Positions 1 to 11,792 of a stretch of DNA of 64,000 nucleotides are shown piece by piece. Position 1 is the stretch's first letter; each line of letters starts with the position of its first letter. Under the pieces are notes generated by a model. The model did not search any database and was not told the origin of the DNA. It saw nothing but the letters and a program-made list of their open reading frames with translations. Source of the stretch: an uncultured Pseudomonadota bacterium (GTDB lineage Bacteria; Pseudomonadota; Gammaproteobacteria; Methylococcales; Methylomonadaceae); contig CAINHO010000026.1 in NCBI GenBank assembly GCA_903848935.1, positions 1-64,000 on the forward strand, read 5' to 3'. The translations under genes and the position numbers were made by a program.

Positions 1-276
1 AATGGTGTGCCAGTTGGTTCGACAACATTAACACTCGATGCTAAAGGTAATTGGTCAACTGTATTGCCCGTCGCGCAAACACCTTGCGATATTATTTTGC
101 AATTTGATGGTCAAAAAGCAGCACGAACGGTTGCTGGTTGTGTCAAACCCGTTGCAATGAATACTGCGCCGGTTATCGTTGCAAATAGCGGCGCAGTCAA
201 TCTTCCCGTTAGATTTACCGGTGGAGAAAGCGAAGGCAATGAACGTGAACACGAAGGTCGAGGCGAGCGTGATTAA
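1..276 (+). CDS. C-terminal fragment of a hypothetical protein, truncated at the window start
   Basis: Frame open from base 1 (NGVPVGSTTLTLDAKGNWSTVLP...) to TAA at 274-276. Confidence 0.5.
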   Translation, partial: NGVPVGSTTLTLDAKGNWSTVLPVAQTPCDIILQFDGQKAARTVAGCVKPVAMNTAPVIVANSGAVNLPVRFTGGESEGNEREHEGRGERD

Positions 277-278
277 GC

Positions 279-2801
<2,523 letters not shown>

Positions 2802-2830
2802 TCACTTTTTTAATTTTATACACACTTTTT

Positions 2831-3727
2831 ATGAAAACTTATCCTACGCTTGAAAATTTTGTCGGCAACACGCCATTAGTCCGTTTGCAACGTTTGCCGC
2901 ATCATCCGAGCAACACAGTTTTACTTAAACTCGAAGGTAATAATCCCGCTGGTTCAGTCAAAGATAAACCTGCATTGAGCATGATTACTCGCGCTGAAGA
3001 ACGCGGCGAAATCAAATCTGGCGACCGTTTAATTGAAGCCACCAGTGGCAATACGGGCATTGCATTGGCAATGGCGGCGGCGATTAAGGGTTATAAAATG
3101 ACGCTGATTATGCCCGACAATATGACTGCCGAGCGCGTTGCGGCTATGCAAGCGTATGGTGCAGAAATTATTTTAACGCCTGCTGCGGGTAGCATGGAGG
3201 CAGCAATTGATTTGGCGAGAGAAATGGAAGCGGCTGGCAAGGGAAAAATTCTCGACCAATTTTCAAATCCCGATAATCCACGCGCTCATTACGAAACCAC
3301 CGGCGTGGAAATTTGGCGCGACACACACGGCGAAGTTACGCATTTCGTCAGCGCGATGGGAACGACTGGAACAATTATGGGAACATCAAAATATCTCACC
3401 GAACAAAATCCAGATATTCAAATCATCGGTGTACAACCCGAAGGTGATTCTAAAATTGCCGGAATTCGTCGTTGGCCACTGGAGTATTTGCCAAAAATTT
3501 ATGACCCAAAACGTGTGAATCGCATTATCGAAGTCGAACAACTCGCTGCTGAAAATATGACACGCCGTTTAGCCAAAGAAGAAGGCGTTTTTGCGGGTGT
3601 ATCGTCAGGCGGCGCGGTGTGGGCGGCGTTGAAATTAGCAAATGAAGTTGAAAATGCAACAATCGTAACAATCATTTGCGATCGTGGGGATCGTTATTTA
3701 TCTACCGGATTGTTTAATGCGCCGTAA
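2831..3727 (+). CDS. cysM: Cysteine synthase B (PLP-dependent); start placed at ATG 2831
   Basis: NTPLVRLQRL, EGNNPAGSVKDKPA, EATSGNTGIALA, GTTGTIMG. Confidence 0.93.
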   Translation: MKTYPTLENFVGNTPLVRLQRLPHHPSNTVLLKLEGNNPAGSVKDKPALSMITRAEERGEIKSGDRLIEATSGNTGIALAMAAAIKGYKMTLIMPDNMTAERVAAMQAYGAEIILTPAAGSMEAAIDLAREMEAAGKGKILDQFSNPDNPRAHYETTGVEIWRDTHGEVTHFVSAMGTTGTIMGTSKYLTEQNPDIQIIGVQPEGDSKIAGIRRWPLEYLPKIYDPKRVNRIIEVEQLAAENMTRRLAKEEGVFAGVSSGGAVWAALKLANEVENATIVTIICDRGDRYLSTGLFNAP

Positions 3728-6605
3728 AGTCACAAAATTAAGGTCGTTAAAAGCTCGATCATTGGCGCGACGAGTGATTGAACAAATCGCTAAATTGAAT
3801 GGAGAAAATAAAAAGCATTATTCCTTTGTTCAATTTAGTGACGATAATTTTCGCCGGATGGCAAACAGCTCGCCGATGATGATTTGGATTACAAATGCCG
3901 TAGGCGAACCTGTGTTTGTGAATCAATCGTGGCGTGATTTTACCGGTCTTAATTCAACTCAAGCGATGACGAATAAAGATTGGATCAGTGCGATTTATCC
4001 ACACGACAGAAAAAGTGCTTTTACCGAATACTATCGGGACAATGAAAGTCATGACGTGATTACCACCGAATATCGTTTACGGAATGCGGACGGAGATTGG
4101 AGTTGGATTTTAGATAAAGGTACGCCGCTTTATGATGAAAATTGCGTGTTTGCGGGTTATATCGGTTCAGCTATCGATATTACCGAACGTCGTCACGCCC
4201 AAAAACTCTTGCGCGACAAAGAGCGTGTCTTGTCCGAATCACAGCGTATCGCACACATTGGCAGTTGGTCGATGGAGCTAACGACCGATTACATTGAATG
4301 GTCGGATGAAATGTATCGGATTTTTGATATTTCACCACAATCCTTTAAGCACACATTAAAAGAATTTCTCGCATTGATTCATCTCGATGATCATGCCGTA
4401 ATGATGACGTGGATTCGTGAGAGTACGGCAGGAAAACCACAAGGCGAATTGGATTATCGCATCGTCCTCAAAAATGGCGATATTCGTTTTATTCGCGGGG
4501 GCGGCGGCTTGCAATACAACGATATGAATAAACCGTTACGCTTAGTCGGCAGCGCACAAGACATTACGGAACGTAAGCAAGCCGAAAAAGTGCTGCATCA
4601 AATGAAAGCTATGATTGATACCTCGTTGGATGGTTTTTTGATTGTCGATATGACCGGTAAAATTCTGCAAGCCAATGAAGCCTATGCCAAGATGAGTGGT
4701 TATTCACAAGCTGAATTGATGAATATACAAATCGTCCAGTTGACGGTTGCCCAAGATGCGGCAAAAATTCAAGCGAAGATTAAAAAAATTATGGCGCAAG
4801 GTCATAGCCTATTTGAAACACGCCACCGCCATAAAGATGGACATGAAATAGATATTGAAGTTTCGGCGGCTTTTTTGCCTGAATTTCAACAATTTTGTGC
4901 TTTCTTTCGAGACATCACGGAACGTAAACGTATTGAATTAGATTTAAACATTGCGGCAACCGCCTTTCAATCACAAGACGCAATGGTGATTACCGACATC
5001 GATAGCGTTATTTTGAGAATCAATAAAGCCTTCACCTTATCGACCGGCTACAGCGAAGCCGAGGCGATTGGACAAAAAATAAGTATTCTCAAATCTGGAC
5101 GACATGACGATAATTTTTACAAGGAAATGTGGGAGCGCATTGAAAATTTTGGCGGGTGGCAAGGCGAAATTTGGGATCGTCGTAAAGATGGTGAAATTTA
5201 TCCGAAATGGTTGTCCATTACCGCTGTAAAAGGACACGATGGTATTACCACGCATTATATTGGCACGCATATCGACATCACCGAACGCAAAGCCACTGAA
5301 TATCAAATCAAACAATTGGCGTTTTACGATCCGCTCACCCAATTGCCGAATCGTCGTTTGTTGCAAGAACGATTAAAACACAGCATCAACGTTGAACGCC
5401 GTGATGGCAAACAGATGGCGTTATTGATGCTCGATTTGGATCGATTCAAAGCTGTCAACGATACATTGGGACATTTGGCAGGTGATGAATTATTGCAACA
5501 AGTCGCGGCACGCATTACGGGAAGATTACGCGATGTCGATATGGTGGCACGATTGGGCGGTGACGAATTTGTGGTGTTGCTAGAAAATATCACCCACGCT
5601 GATGATGCGGCTCGCATAGCCGAAGAAATCATTGCTACATTAACGAAACCATTTTGCCTAACGCAAAGCGATGACGTCAGAATTGGTGCCAGCATTGGCA
5701 TTAGTTTGTATCCGCAACATGGTGACACGCCTGAATTATTGATGGATCACGCAGATACCGCACTTTATCAAGCGAAAGACGCAGGACGCGGTTGTTTTGC
5801 ATATTTTTCCGAAGCCCTGACGCTGGCGGCGCGTGAACGTATTGCCTTAGAAACACGGTTACGCCTTGCCATTGAACAACACGAATTGCGCGTTTTTTAC
5901 CAGCCGCAAATCGATATTATCAGCGGTCAAATTATCGGGGCGGAAGCCTTGGTACGGTGGCATGATTCGGAAAAAGGGTTGATTCTGCCGTTTCAATTTA
6001 TTCCGCTCGCAGAAGAAACCGGCTTGATTGTGGCAATGGGCGAATGGGTGTTGCACGAAACGTGTCGGCAAGGTCGTGTCTGGTTAGATGCCGGTTTGCC
6101 GGCGATCACGTTGGCAGTCAATATATCTGCACACCAATTTCGTCGTAGCGATATTTGTGCGGTGGTCGAAACGTTATTAAATGAAACAGGTTTTCCCGCT
6201 CATCAACTCGAATTAGAAATCACTGAAAGTGGCTTGATGGGCAATCAACATAAAGCTACCGAAATTCTGAGCTGTCTTCGCAGTCATGGGATTCGGCTGG
6301 CGATTGATGATTTTGGTACCGGTTATTCGTCACTCGCCTTTTTAAAACACTTCCCGTTAGATGTGTTGAAAATTGATCAAAGTTTTATTGAGGATATTCC
6401 GTTTCATCAAGACGATATGGAAATTGCCGCGTCGATTATCGCGATGGGGCATATTTTGGGATTTAAAGTATTAGCGGAAGGCGTGGAAACACCGGCACAA
6501 CTGGCGTTTTTACAAGAGAAAGGTTGCGATATTTATCAAGGTTACATTCATAGCGAACCGTTACCAGCACTTGAATTTGCTAAATTATTGCGAAATTCAC
6601 GTTAA
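3717..6605 (+). CDS. Multi-PAS GGDEF-EAL protein (diguanylate cyclase/phosphodiesterase)
   Basis: Several PAS/PAC units (repeated DITERK/DITERR linkers), ARLGGDEFVVLL, GAEALVRWHD and EITES / DDFGTGYSSL motifs; ATG 3717 overlaps the cysM stop. Confidence 0.93.
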   Translation: MRRKVTKLRSLKARSLARRVIEQIAKLNGENKKHYSFVQFSDDNFRRMANSSPMMIWITNAVGEPVFVNQSWRDFTGLNSTQAMTNKDWISAIYPHDRKSAFTEYYRDNESHDVITTEYRLRNADGDWSWILDKGTPLYDENCVFAGYIGSAIDITERRHAQKLLRDKERVLSESQRIAHIGSWSMELTTDYIEWSDEMYRIFDISPQSFKHTLKEFLALIHLDDHAVMMTWIRESTAGKPQGELDYRIVLKNGDIRFIRGGGGLQYNDMNKPLRLVGSAQDITERKQAEKVLHQMKAMIDTSLDGFLIVDMTGKILQANEAYAKMSGYSQAELMNIQIVQLTVAQDAAKIQAKIKKIMAQGHSLFETRHRHKDGHEIDIEVSAAFLPEFQQFCAFFRDITERKRIELDLNIAATAFQSQDAMVITDIDSVILRINKAFTLSTGYSEAEAIGQKISILKSGRHDDNFYKEMWERIENFGGWQGEIWDRRKDGEIYPKWLSITAVKGHDGITTHYIGTHIDITERKATEYQIKQLAFYDPLTQLPNRRLLQERLKHSINVERRDGKQMALLMLDLDRFKAVNDTLGHLAGDELLQQVAARITGRLRDVDMVARLGGDEFVVLLENITHADDAARIAEEIIATLTKPFCLTQSDDVRIGASIGISLYPQHGDTPELLMDHADTALYQAKDAGRGCFAYFSEALTLAARERIALETRLRLAIEQHELRVFYQPQIDIISGQIIGAEALVRWHDSEKGLILPFQFIPLAEETGLIVAMGEWVLHETCRQGRVWLDAGLPAITLAVNISAHQFRRSDICAVVETLLNETGFPAHQLELEITESGLMGNQHKATEILSCLRSHGIRLAIDDFGTGYSSLAFLKHFPLDVLKIDQSFIEDIPFHQDDMEIAASIIAMGHILGFKVLAEGVETPAQLAFLQEKGCDIYQGYIHSEPLPALEFAKLLRNSR

Positions 6606-6610
6606 AAAAA

Positions 6611-6635
6611 CCGACGTTCAACGAATGAACGTCGG
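6611..6635 (-). terminator. Intrinsic terminator for the FKBP gene
   Basis: Perfect 10-bp stem ccgacgttca/tgaacgtcgg, loop acgaa, A-tract 6604-6610 (T-tract on the minus strand). Confidence 0.8.
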
Positions 6636-6648
6636 CAAAAGGAGGGTG

Positions 6649-7119
6649 TTATTTTATTTTCAACAATTCCACGTCAAAAATTAACGCCGCATTCGCTTGA
6701 ATATCACGACCTGCACCGCGTGTGCCATAAGCCAAATCCGATGGAATATAAAAACGATATTTTGCGCCTTCCGTCATCAATTGCACACCTTCTGTCCAAC
6801 CGGCAATCACGCCTTTCAACGGAAAACCTGCGGGTTCGCCACGCTTATATGAACTGTCGAACTCTTTGCCATCTAACGTCGTACCGGCATAATGAACCGT
6901 GACGAAATCCGATGCTGCCGGATGTTTTGTGCCAGTACCTGGCGTTAAAACTTCATATTGCAAACCACTTGCGGTGGTGGTGATATTCGCTTTTTTGGCA
7001 TTTTCAGCTAAAAAAGTTGCGCCAGCAGTTTTGTTGTCTTCCGCTGTTCCGGCTTGTGCAGATGATGCCATCGTTAATCCTAAAAAAATGATTTTAAAAA
7101 ATGAAAAAAGTTTGTTCAC
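6649..7119 (-). CDS. FKBP-type peptidyl-prolyl cis-trans isomerase, exported
   Basis: Signal peptide; VTVHYAGTTLDGKEFDSSYKRGEPAGFPL, IPSDLAYG. Confidence 0.9.
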   Translation of the reverse strand: MNKLFSFFKIIFLGLTMASSAQAGTAEDNKTAGATFLAENAKKANITTTASGLQYEVLTPGTGTKHPAASDFVTVHYAGTTLDGKEFDSSYKRGEPAGFPLKGVIAGWTEGVQLMTEGAKYRFYIPSDLAYGTRGAGRDIQANAALIFDVELLKIK

Positions 7120-7211
7120 AGAATTGAATTCCTAAGTTAATAAAAAATAACGTGGCAAAGGATACTTGATTTGAGCATTTTCGCAAAAAGTTTGACCGGA
7201 TTACCCAATGC

Positions 7212-8060
7212 CTATAACGCGAAAACAAGCGGGCAAGAATCTGCCATAGGTTTAATCGATGTCACTTGTTTAGTAGGCGTGGCAGTTCTTATTTTTAGAC
7301 GAGTAATCGCTGAAACGAGAGCCATAGACCTTTGACCAAAGTCTGATTTATGTTTCATCAACTGAAGCGCGTCGTCGTACTTCCGAGCGTTAATATATTC
7401 CGCCACCTTGCCCGCTTCTAGGTGAAATAGCGTGTGTGCGTGAATACATTCGTAATGATTTTGTTCGTGACGAATATACAAATGTGCCAGATCACTGTGT
7501 AGCCACCGTCCCAAAATGCAGTGATTGTTTTTAGAAATGTTCGCTACATTGAGGCGTTCTTTATTGGAAATAGCGATGCGTAATTGTGTTTTCCAGTGCG
7601 AGTGACTCGCTACTAAATAAAGATGCCCATCAATGAGCGGATCAAACGTGCCAGGAAAAATTGTTGAAAGGAGTGCGGCGGATGAACGACTAAAATTTGA
7701 TGAATGATTTAATAGCCGTTGAGCAGTTTCATAGTCATGCACATTGATGAGTTTCGCTACCTTACCTGCTTCTATATGAAACTCAGCATGTTTTTTCACA
7801 TAAACGTGGTAACGCGGTAGATGACCGGCATACGGTCGAACGAAGTCGCTGTGCAACCACTTTCCCAATTCACACTCGTCGTCTTTAGAAATAGAAGCGG
7901 CATCAAGCTCTTCCTCATTGGCAATCGCCGCACGAAATCTCGCCATCCAACTATGATGGCTTTTGACTAAACAAAGATGCGAGCTATTCATTGAATCCGC
8001 AATCGATGTAAATTGTTCAGTAAAAATCGCTGAAATCAGCATATTGTCTCTATTTTTCAT
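7212..8060 (-). CDS. Stand-alone protein with two tandem CZB (chemoreceptor zinc-binding) domains
   Basis: Two copies of the H-x-x-W ... C-x-x-G-x-W-L ... H-x-x-F-H pattern (HHSW/CELGKWL/HAEFH and HSHW/CILGRWL/HTLFH). Confidence 0.75.
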   Translation of the reverse strand: MKNRDNMLISAIFTEQFTSIADSMNSSHLCLVKSHHSWMARFRAAIANEEELDAASISKDDECELGKWLHSDFVRPYAGHLPRYHVYVKKHAEFHIEAGKVAKLINVHDYETAQRLLNHSSNFSRSSAALLSTIFPGTFDPLIDGHLYLVASHSHWKTQLRIAISNKERLNVANISKNNHCILGRWLHSDLAHLYIRHEQNHYECIHAHTLFHLEAGKVAEYINARKYDDALQLMKHKSDFGQRSMALVSAITRLKIRTATPTKQVTSIKPMADSCPLVFAL

Positions 8061-8074
8061 GACTTAAGACTCCT

Positions 8075-8137
8075 CGCAGCGGATCACGTTGCGATATTTG
8101 AATCAGCGTGGATTGCCTATATCGCTAATCACACGCC
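8075..8137 (-). promoter_or_regulatory. Structured 5' leader of the tandem-CZB gene (two hairpins)
   Basis: Hairpins 8075-8093 and 8105-8137, homologous to 8676-8744 with compensatory changes. Confidence 0.5.
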
Positions 8138-8151
8138 GTTACGCATTACTT

Positions 8152-8661
8152 TTACGCACTGATGGGAAATCGAAAGCTCAATTGTGATGTAACTAAGCCG
8201 ATTCTTCGTGCAGATTTGAGAGTGACGGTGGTTTTAGGTGGTTCACTGATTTCTTTTTTTAGACATATAAATGCGGTCGCAGCGGCATTGTAGGCGTGAT
8301 CGAATCGTGATGTGCAGTCAAATAACTGCCTAGCGTCTTCATACCTTCGTGAGTTGATGAGTTCAGCAATTTTTCCAGCTTCAATGTGAAAGGCGGCGTG
8401 TTTTTTTACACAATCGTGATAACTCGAATGAGGCGTGTAGCGTAAATGGGCGTGTTCAATATGCAACCATTCACCTAAACCACAACAATTGTCTTTGGAA
8501 ATGGTGGCGGTATCGAGTATTTGGTTATTTGTCATAGCGAAACGTAATTGTGTTGTCCAGTAGACGTGCGTCATGACTAGACAATGATGACTGTCGTTTA
8601 CGGATTCTTCAAATGGACGGGTAGAAATAGCCGAAATCGGCATATTTTGTTGATTATTCAT
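8152..8661 (-). CDS. Stand-alone single CZB-domain protein
   Basis: HVYW ... CGLGEWL ... HAAFHIEAG; paralogous to 7212-8060. Confidence 0.72.
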   Translation of the reverse strand: MNNQQNMPISAISTRPFEESVNDSHHCLVMTHVYWTTQLRFAMTNNQILDTATISKDNCCGLGEWLHIEHAHLRYTPHSSYHDCVKKHAAFHIEAGKIAELINSRRYEDARQLFDCTSRFDHAYNAAATAFICLKKEISEPPKTTVTLKSARRIGLVTSQLSFRFPISA

Positions 8662-8675
8662 TACTTAAAACCCCT

Positions 8676-8744
8676 CGCGGCGGATCACGTCGCGGCATAG
8701 TTTATAGGATTAGCACGGGATTTCTTGTGTGCTGATCCCGCGCC
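8676..8744 (-). promoter_or_regulatory. Structured 5' leader of the single-CZB gene (two hairpins)
   Basis: Hairpins 8676-8694 and 8712-8744, homologous to 8075-8137. Confidence 0.5.
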
Positions 8745-8857
8745 GTTAATCAAACATTTTTAACATTTTTTACAGCCTCATTGGATTGCGTCAGTGATAC
8801 CTTCACATACCGCAATAAATTAAAATTAAAAAATTTAATTCCGTTAGCATTTAGATT

Positions 8858-8899
8858 GTTACACCGTGATTTCAAAGTTGTTACGCTTTGATTTCAAAG
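8858..8899. repeat. Two 20-bp direct repeats with 22-bp period
   Basis: gttacaccgtgatttcaaag (8858-8877) and gttacgctttgatttcaaag (8880-8899), 3 mismatches. Confidence 0.6.
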
Positions 8900-9094
8900 T
8901 GAATATAACTGAAAAAAAGGTAATGTCAAAATTTTGAGCGGCGAATAATGATAAAAAATGAACCCGTCAAAAAATACTCGATAGATACATAATGAACGTG
9001 CCACAATGGCAACCTAGTTGATTTGGCTTTAATTCAATTGACACACAAAACGGCTAGACTTTCGCCATCATTCTTACTTTCTTTTGGAGTTGTT

Positions 9095-11776
9095 ATGGGT
9101 CCGCATTATTTAAATCGTTTTTTTACACCAACATCCGTGGCTATCGTTGGTGCGTCTGAACGCCCTGAAAGCGTGGGTTATCGGTTATTACTCAATATGC
9201 AAGAAGCTGAATTCAAAGGCGGTTTGTATCCCGTCAACAATAAACGTGAAGAAATTTTAGGGCTAAAAGCCTACCCCGATTTAAATTCTGTTCCTGAAGA
9301 TTTAGATTTGGTGGTTATTTCAACTCCCGCGCAAACGGTGCCGGGTGTGATGCGTCAATGTGGTGAAAAAGGTGTGAATTCCGTCATTATTATCACCGCT
9401 GGGTTTGGTGAATTAGGCGACGAAGGTAAACGTTTACAGCAAGAAGTGTTAGATGTTGCCCATCGTTACGGCATTCGTATTATTGGGCCAAATTGTTTGG
9501 GCGTGGCACGTCCAAGTGGATTTTTAAACGCCACTTTTGGCGACGGTACAATTAAAGACGGCAATTTGGCGTTACTTTCACAATCAGGCGCAGTTTGTAC
9601 GGCGATTTTAGATTGGGCAAAATCGCAAGATATTGGTTTTTCAACTGTCGTTTCAATGGGTGGCGCGGCAGATATTGATTTTGGCGAAGTGTTAGATTAT
9701 TTGGCTACAGACACCAAAACCACAGGTATTTTAATGTATGTTGAAGGTATCCGTGACGCACGCCGATTCTTAAGCGGTTTAAAAGCAGCGGCACGTTTAA
9801 AACCTGTGATTTTAATTAAATCGGGTCGTCATGAAGCGGGCATTAAAGCCGCTATGTCACATACGGGTGCAATGGTCGGTGGTGACAGTGTATTTGATGC
9901 TGCAATTGAACGCGCAGGTGTCGTTCGTGCGTACAGCATTTCTGAATTATTTTCAGCCGCTCGCGTATTGGCAAATAATTACGAAGTTAAAAAAGACCGT
10001 TTAGCCATTATCACCAACGCTGGTGGCCCAGGTGTAATGAGTACCGATCGTGCCGAAGATGTCGGTATCCAAATGGCAGAACTCAGTGATGCCAGTTTAC
10101 ACGCGCTCAACGAAGTTTTACCAGTGCATTGGTCACACGCAAATCCTGTTGATATTTTGGGTGATGCAAGTTCGGAACGTTATAAACAATCGCTCGAAGT
10201 GTGTTTAAACGATGACAACATCGACGGTGTGTTGGTTATTTTAACGCCTCAAGCCATGACTAATCCGACTGAAGTCGCACAATTCATTATCGAAGGCGCG
10301 AAACACAGCAAAAAACCCGTTTTAGCCGCATGGACAGGTGGTGCAAAAGTAGAAGAAGGACGTGCCTTATTTGCTAACAGCAATGTTGCCCATTTCAACA
10401 CGCCCGAAGTTGCGGTGGATGCGTTTGGCTTTTTAGCGAATTACGCGCAAAACCAAATTTTACTCAAACAAATTCCATCGCCATCCGATGAACGCGCTAC
10501 GCCAGATGTTGCTGGCGCACGTTTGATTATTGAGCGTGTACTGGCTGAAGGACGTGATGTTTTGACGGCTCAAGAAGCTAAGGCAATTCTCGCTGCATTC
10601 AACATTCCAGTTAATCAAACGATTAAAGTCACCAGCGCAAAAGACGCGATGATTGCCTCAGAAACATTACGTTTTCCTGTGGTGTTAAAAATAAATATGC
10701 CTGAATTTAGCCACAAATCTGACATCGGCGGTGTGCGTTTAAATATCAACAGCGTTGAAGACATTTCGCGGAATTTCTCTGAAATGGAACACGCGATTAA
10801 AAGTAAATATCCCGAAATCAAAGAAGTCGGCATGACCGTTGAGGCCATGTTTAAATCGGACAGCGGACGCGAATTGATGATTGGCGTAGTGCGTGATCCC
10901 GTTTTTGGCCCTGCGATTAGCTTTGGGTTGGGCGGCACAATGGTTGAAATTCTCAAAGATAACGCCGTTGCATTGCCACCATTAAATGCGTACATGGTTG
11001 AACAAATGATTGCGAAAACCAAAGCCGCGAAATATCTCAAAGCGTTCCGCAATATGCCAGAAGCCAATAAACAAGCGTTAGTTGACGTGTTATTGAATAT
11101 TTCTGAAATGGTCAGCGAATTGCCCGAAATTTTAGAACTCGACATTAACCCCTTGATTGTCGATGCACATGGCGCAATTGCAGTGGATGCTCGAATCAAA
11201 GCGCAAACGTCTCATCAAATTAGCCGTTACGCACACATGGCGATTCATCCATATCCGCACGAATTGTCACAACATTATTTAGCGGCAAATGGCACAAATG
11301 TCACAATTCGCCCAATTCGCCCCGAAGATGCCAAAATGGAAACAGATTTTGTTAGTCGCTTATCTGAAAAAACAAAATACTTCCGTTATCACCAAGCATT
11401 GCAAGAACTTACACCCGAAATGTTGGTACGTTTCACTCAAATTGATTACGATAAAGAGATGGCGTTTGTCGCTGTAACGGATGATCCAAGTTTACCAAAT
11501 GAATTAGGCGTAGGACGTTACAGCGTCAATCCTGACGGGCATTCGGTAGAATTTGCGATTGTGGTAGCGGATGATTGTCAGCGTTTGGGTATTGGCTCAA
11601 AATTGATGAAAACACTGATGCAAACTGCAAAATCAAAAGGAATGTTGACCTTTGAAGCCGAAGTTTTAAGCTCAAACGAGCCAACGTTAGAAATGGTGAA
11701 AAAACTCGGTTTTAGCGTCGAAACAATCGCTGGAACGACTGAGTTAGTGCGCGTAATTAAAGATTTACGCCAATAA
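9095..11776 (+). CDS. Acyl-CoA synthetase (NDP-forming) fused to a GNAT acetyltransferase, Pat/PatZ-like
   Basis: VAIVGASERPESVGYRLLLNM, AMSHTGAMVGGD, ATP-grasp region, C-terminal GNAT (RPIRPEDAKMETDFVSRLS...); ATG 9095 preceded by ggag. Confidence 0.88.
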   Translation: MGPHYLNRFFTPTSVAIVGASERPESVGYRLLLNMQEAEFKGGLYPVNNKREEILGLKAYPDLNSVPEDLDLVVISTPAQTVPGVMRQCGEKGVNSVIIITAGFGELGDEGKRLQQEVLDVAHRYGIRIIGPNCLGVARPSGFLNATFGDGTIKDGNLALLSQSGAVCTAILDWAKSQDIGFSTVVSMGGAADIDFGEVLDYLATDTKTTGILMYVEGIRDARRFLSGLKAAARLKPVILIKSGRHEAGIKAAMSHTGAMVGGDSVFDAAIERAGVVRAYSISELFSAARVLANNYEVKKDRLAIITNAGGPGVMSTDRAEDVGIQMAELSDASLHALNEVLPVHWSHANPVDILGDASSERYKQSLEVCLNDDNIDGVLVILTPQAMTNPTEVAQFIIEGAKHSKKPVLAAWTGGAKVEEGRALFANSNVAHFNTPEVAVDAFGFLANYAQNQILLKQIPSPSDERATPDVAGARLIIERVLAEGRDVLTAQEAKAILAAFNIPVNQTIKVTSAKDAMIASETLRFPVVLKINMPEFSHKSDIGGVRLNINSVEDISRNFSEMEHAIKSKYPEIKEVGMTVEAMFKSDSGRELMIGVVRDPVFGPAISFGLGGTMVEILKDNAVALPPLNAYMVEQMIAKTKAAKYLKAFRNMPEANKQALVDVLLNISEMVSELPEILELDINPLIVDAHGAIAVDARIKAQTSHQISRYAHMAIHPYPHELSQHYLAANGTNVTIRPIRPEDAKMETDFVSRLSEKTKYFRYHQALQELTPEMLVRFTQIDYDKEMAFVAVTDDPSLPNELGVGRYSVNPDGHSVEFAIVVADDCQRLGIGSKLMKTLMQTAKSKGMLTFEAEVLSSNEPTLEMVKKLGFSVETIAGTTELVRVIKDLRQ

Positions 11777-11792
11777 TTGGAGAGAATTTTTT

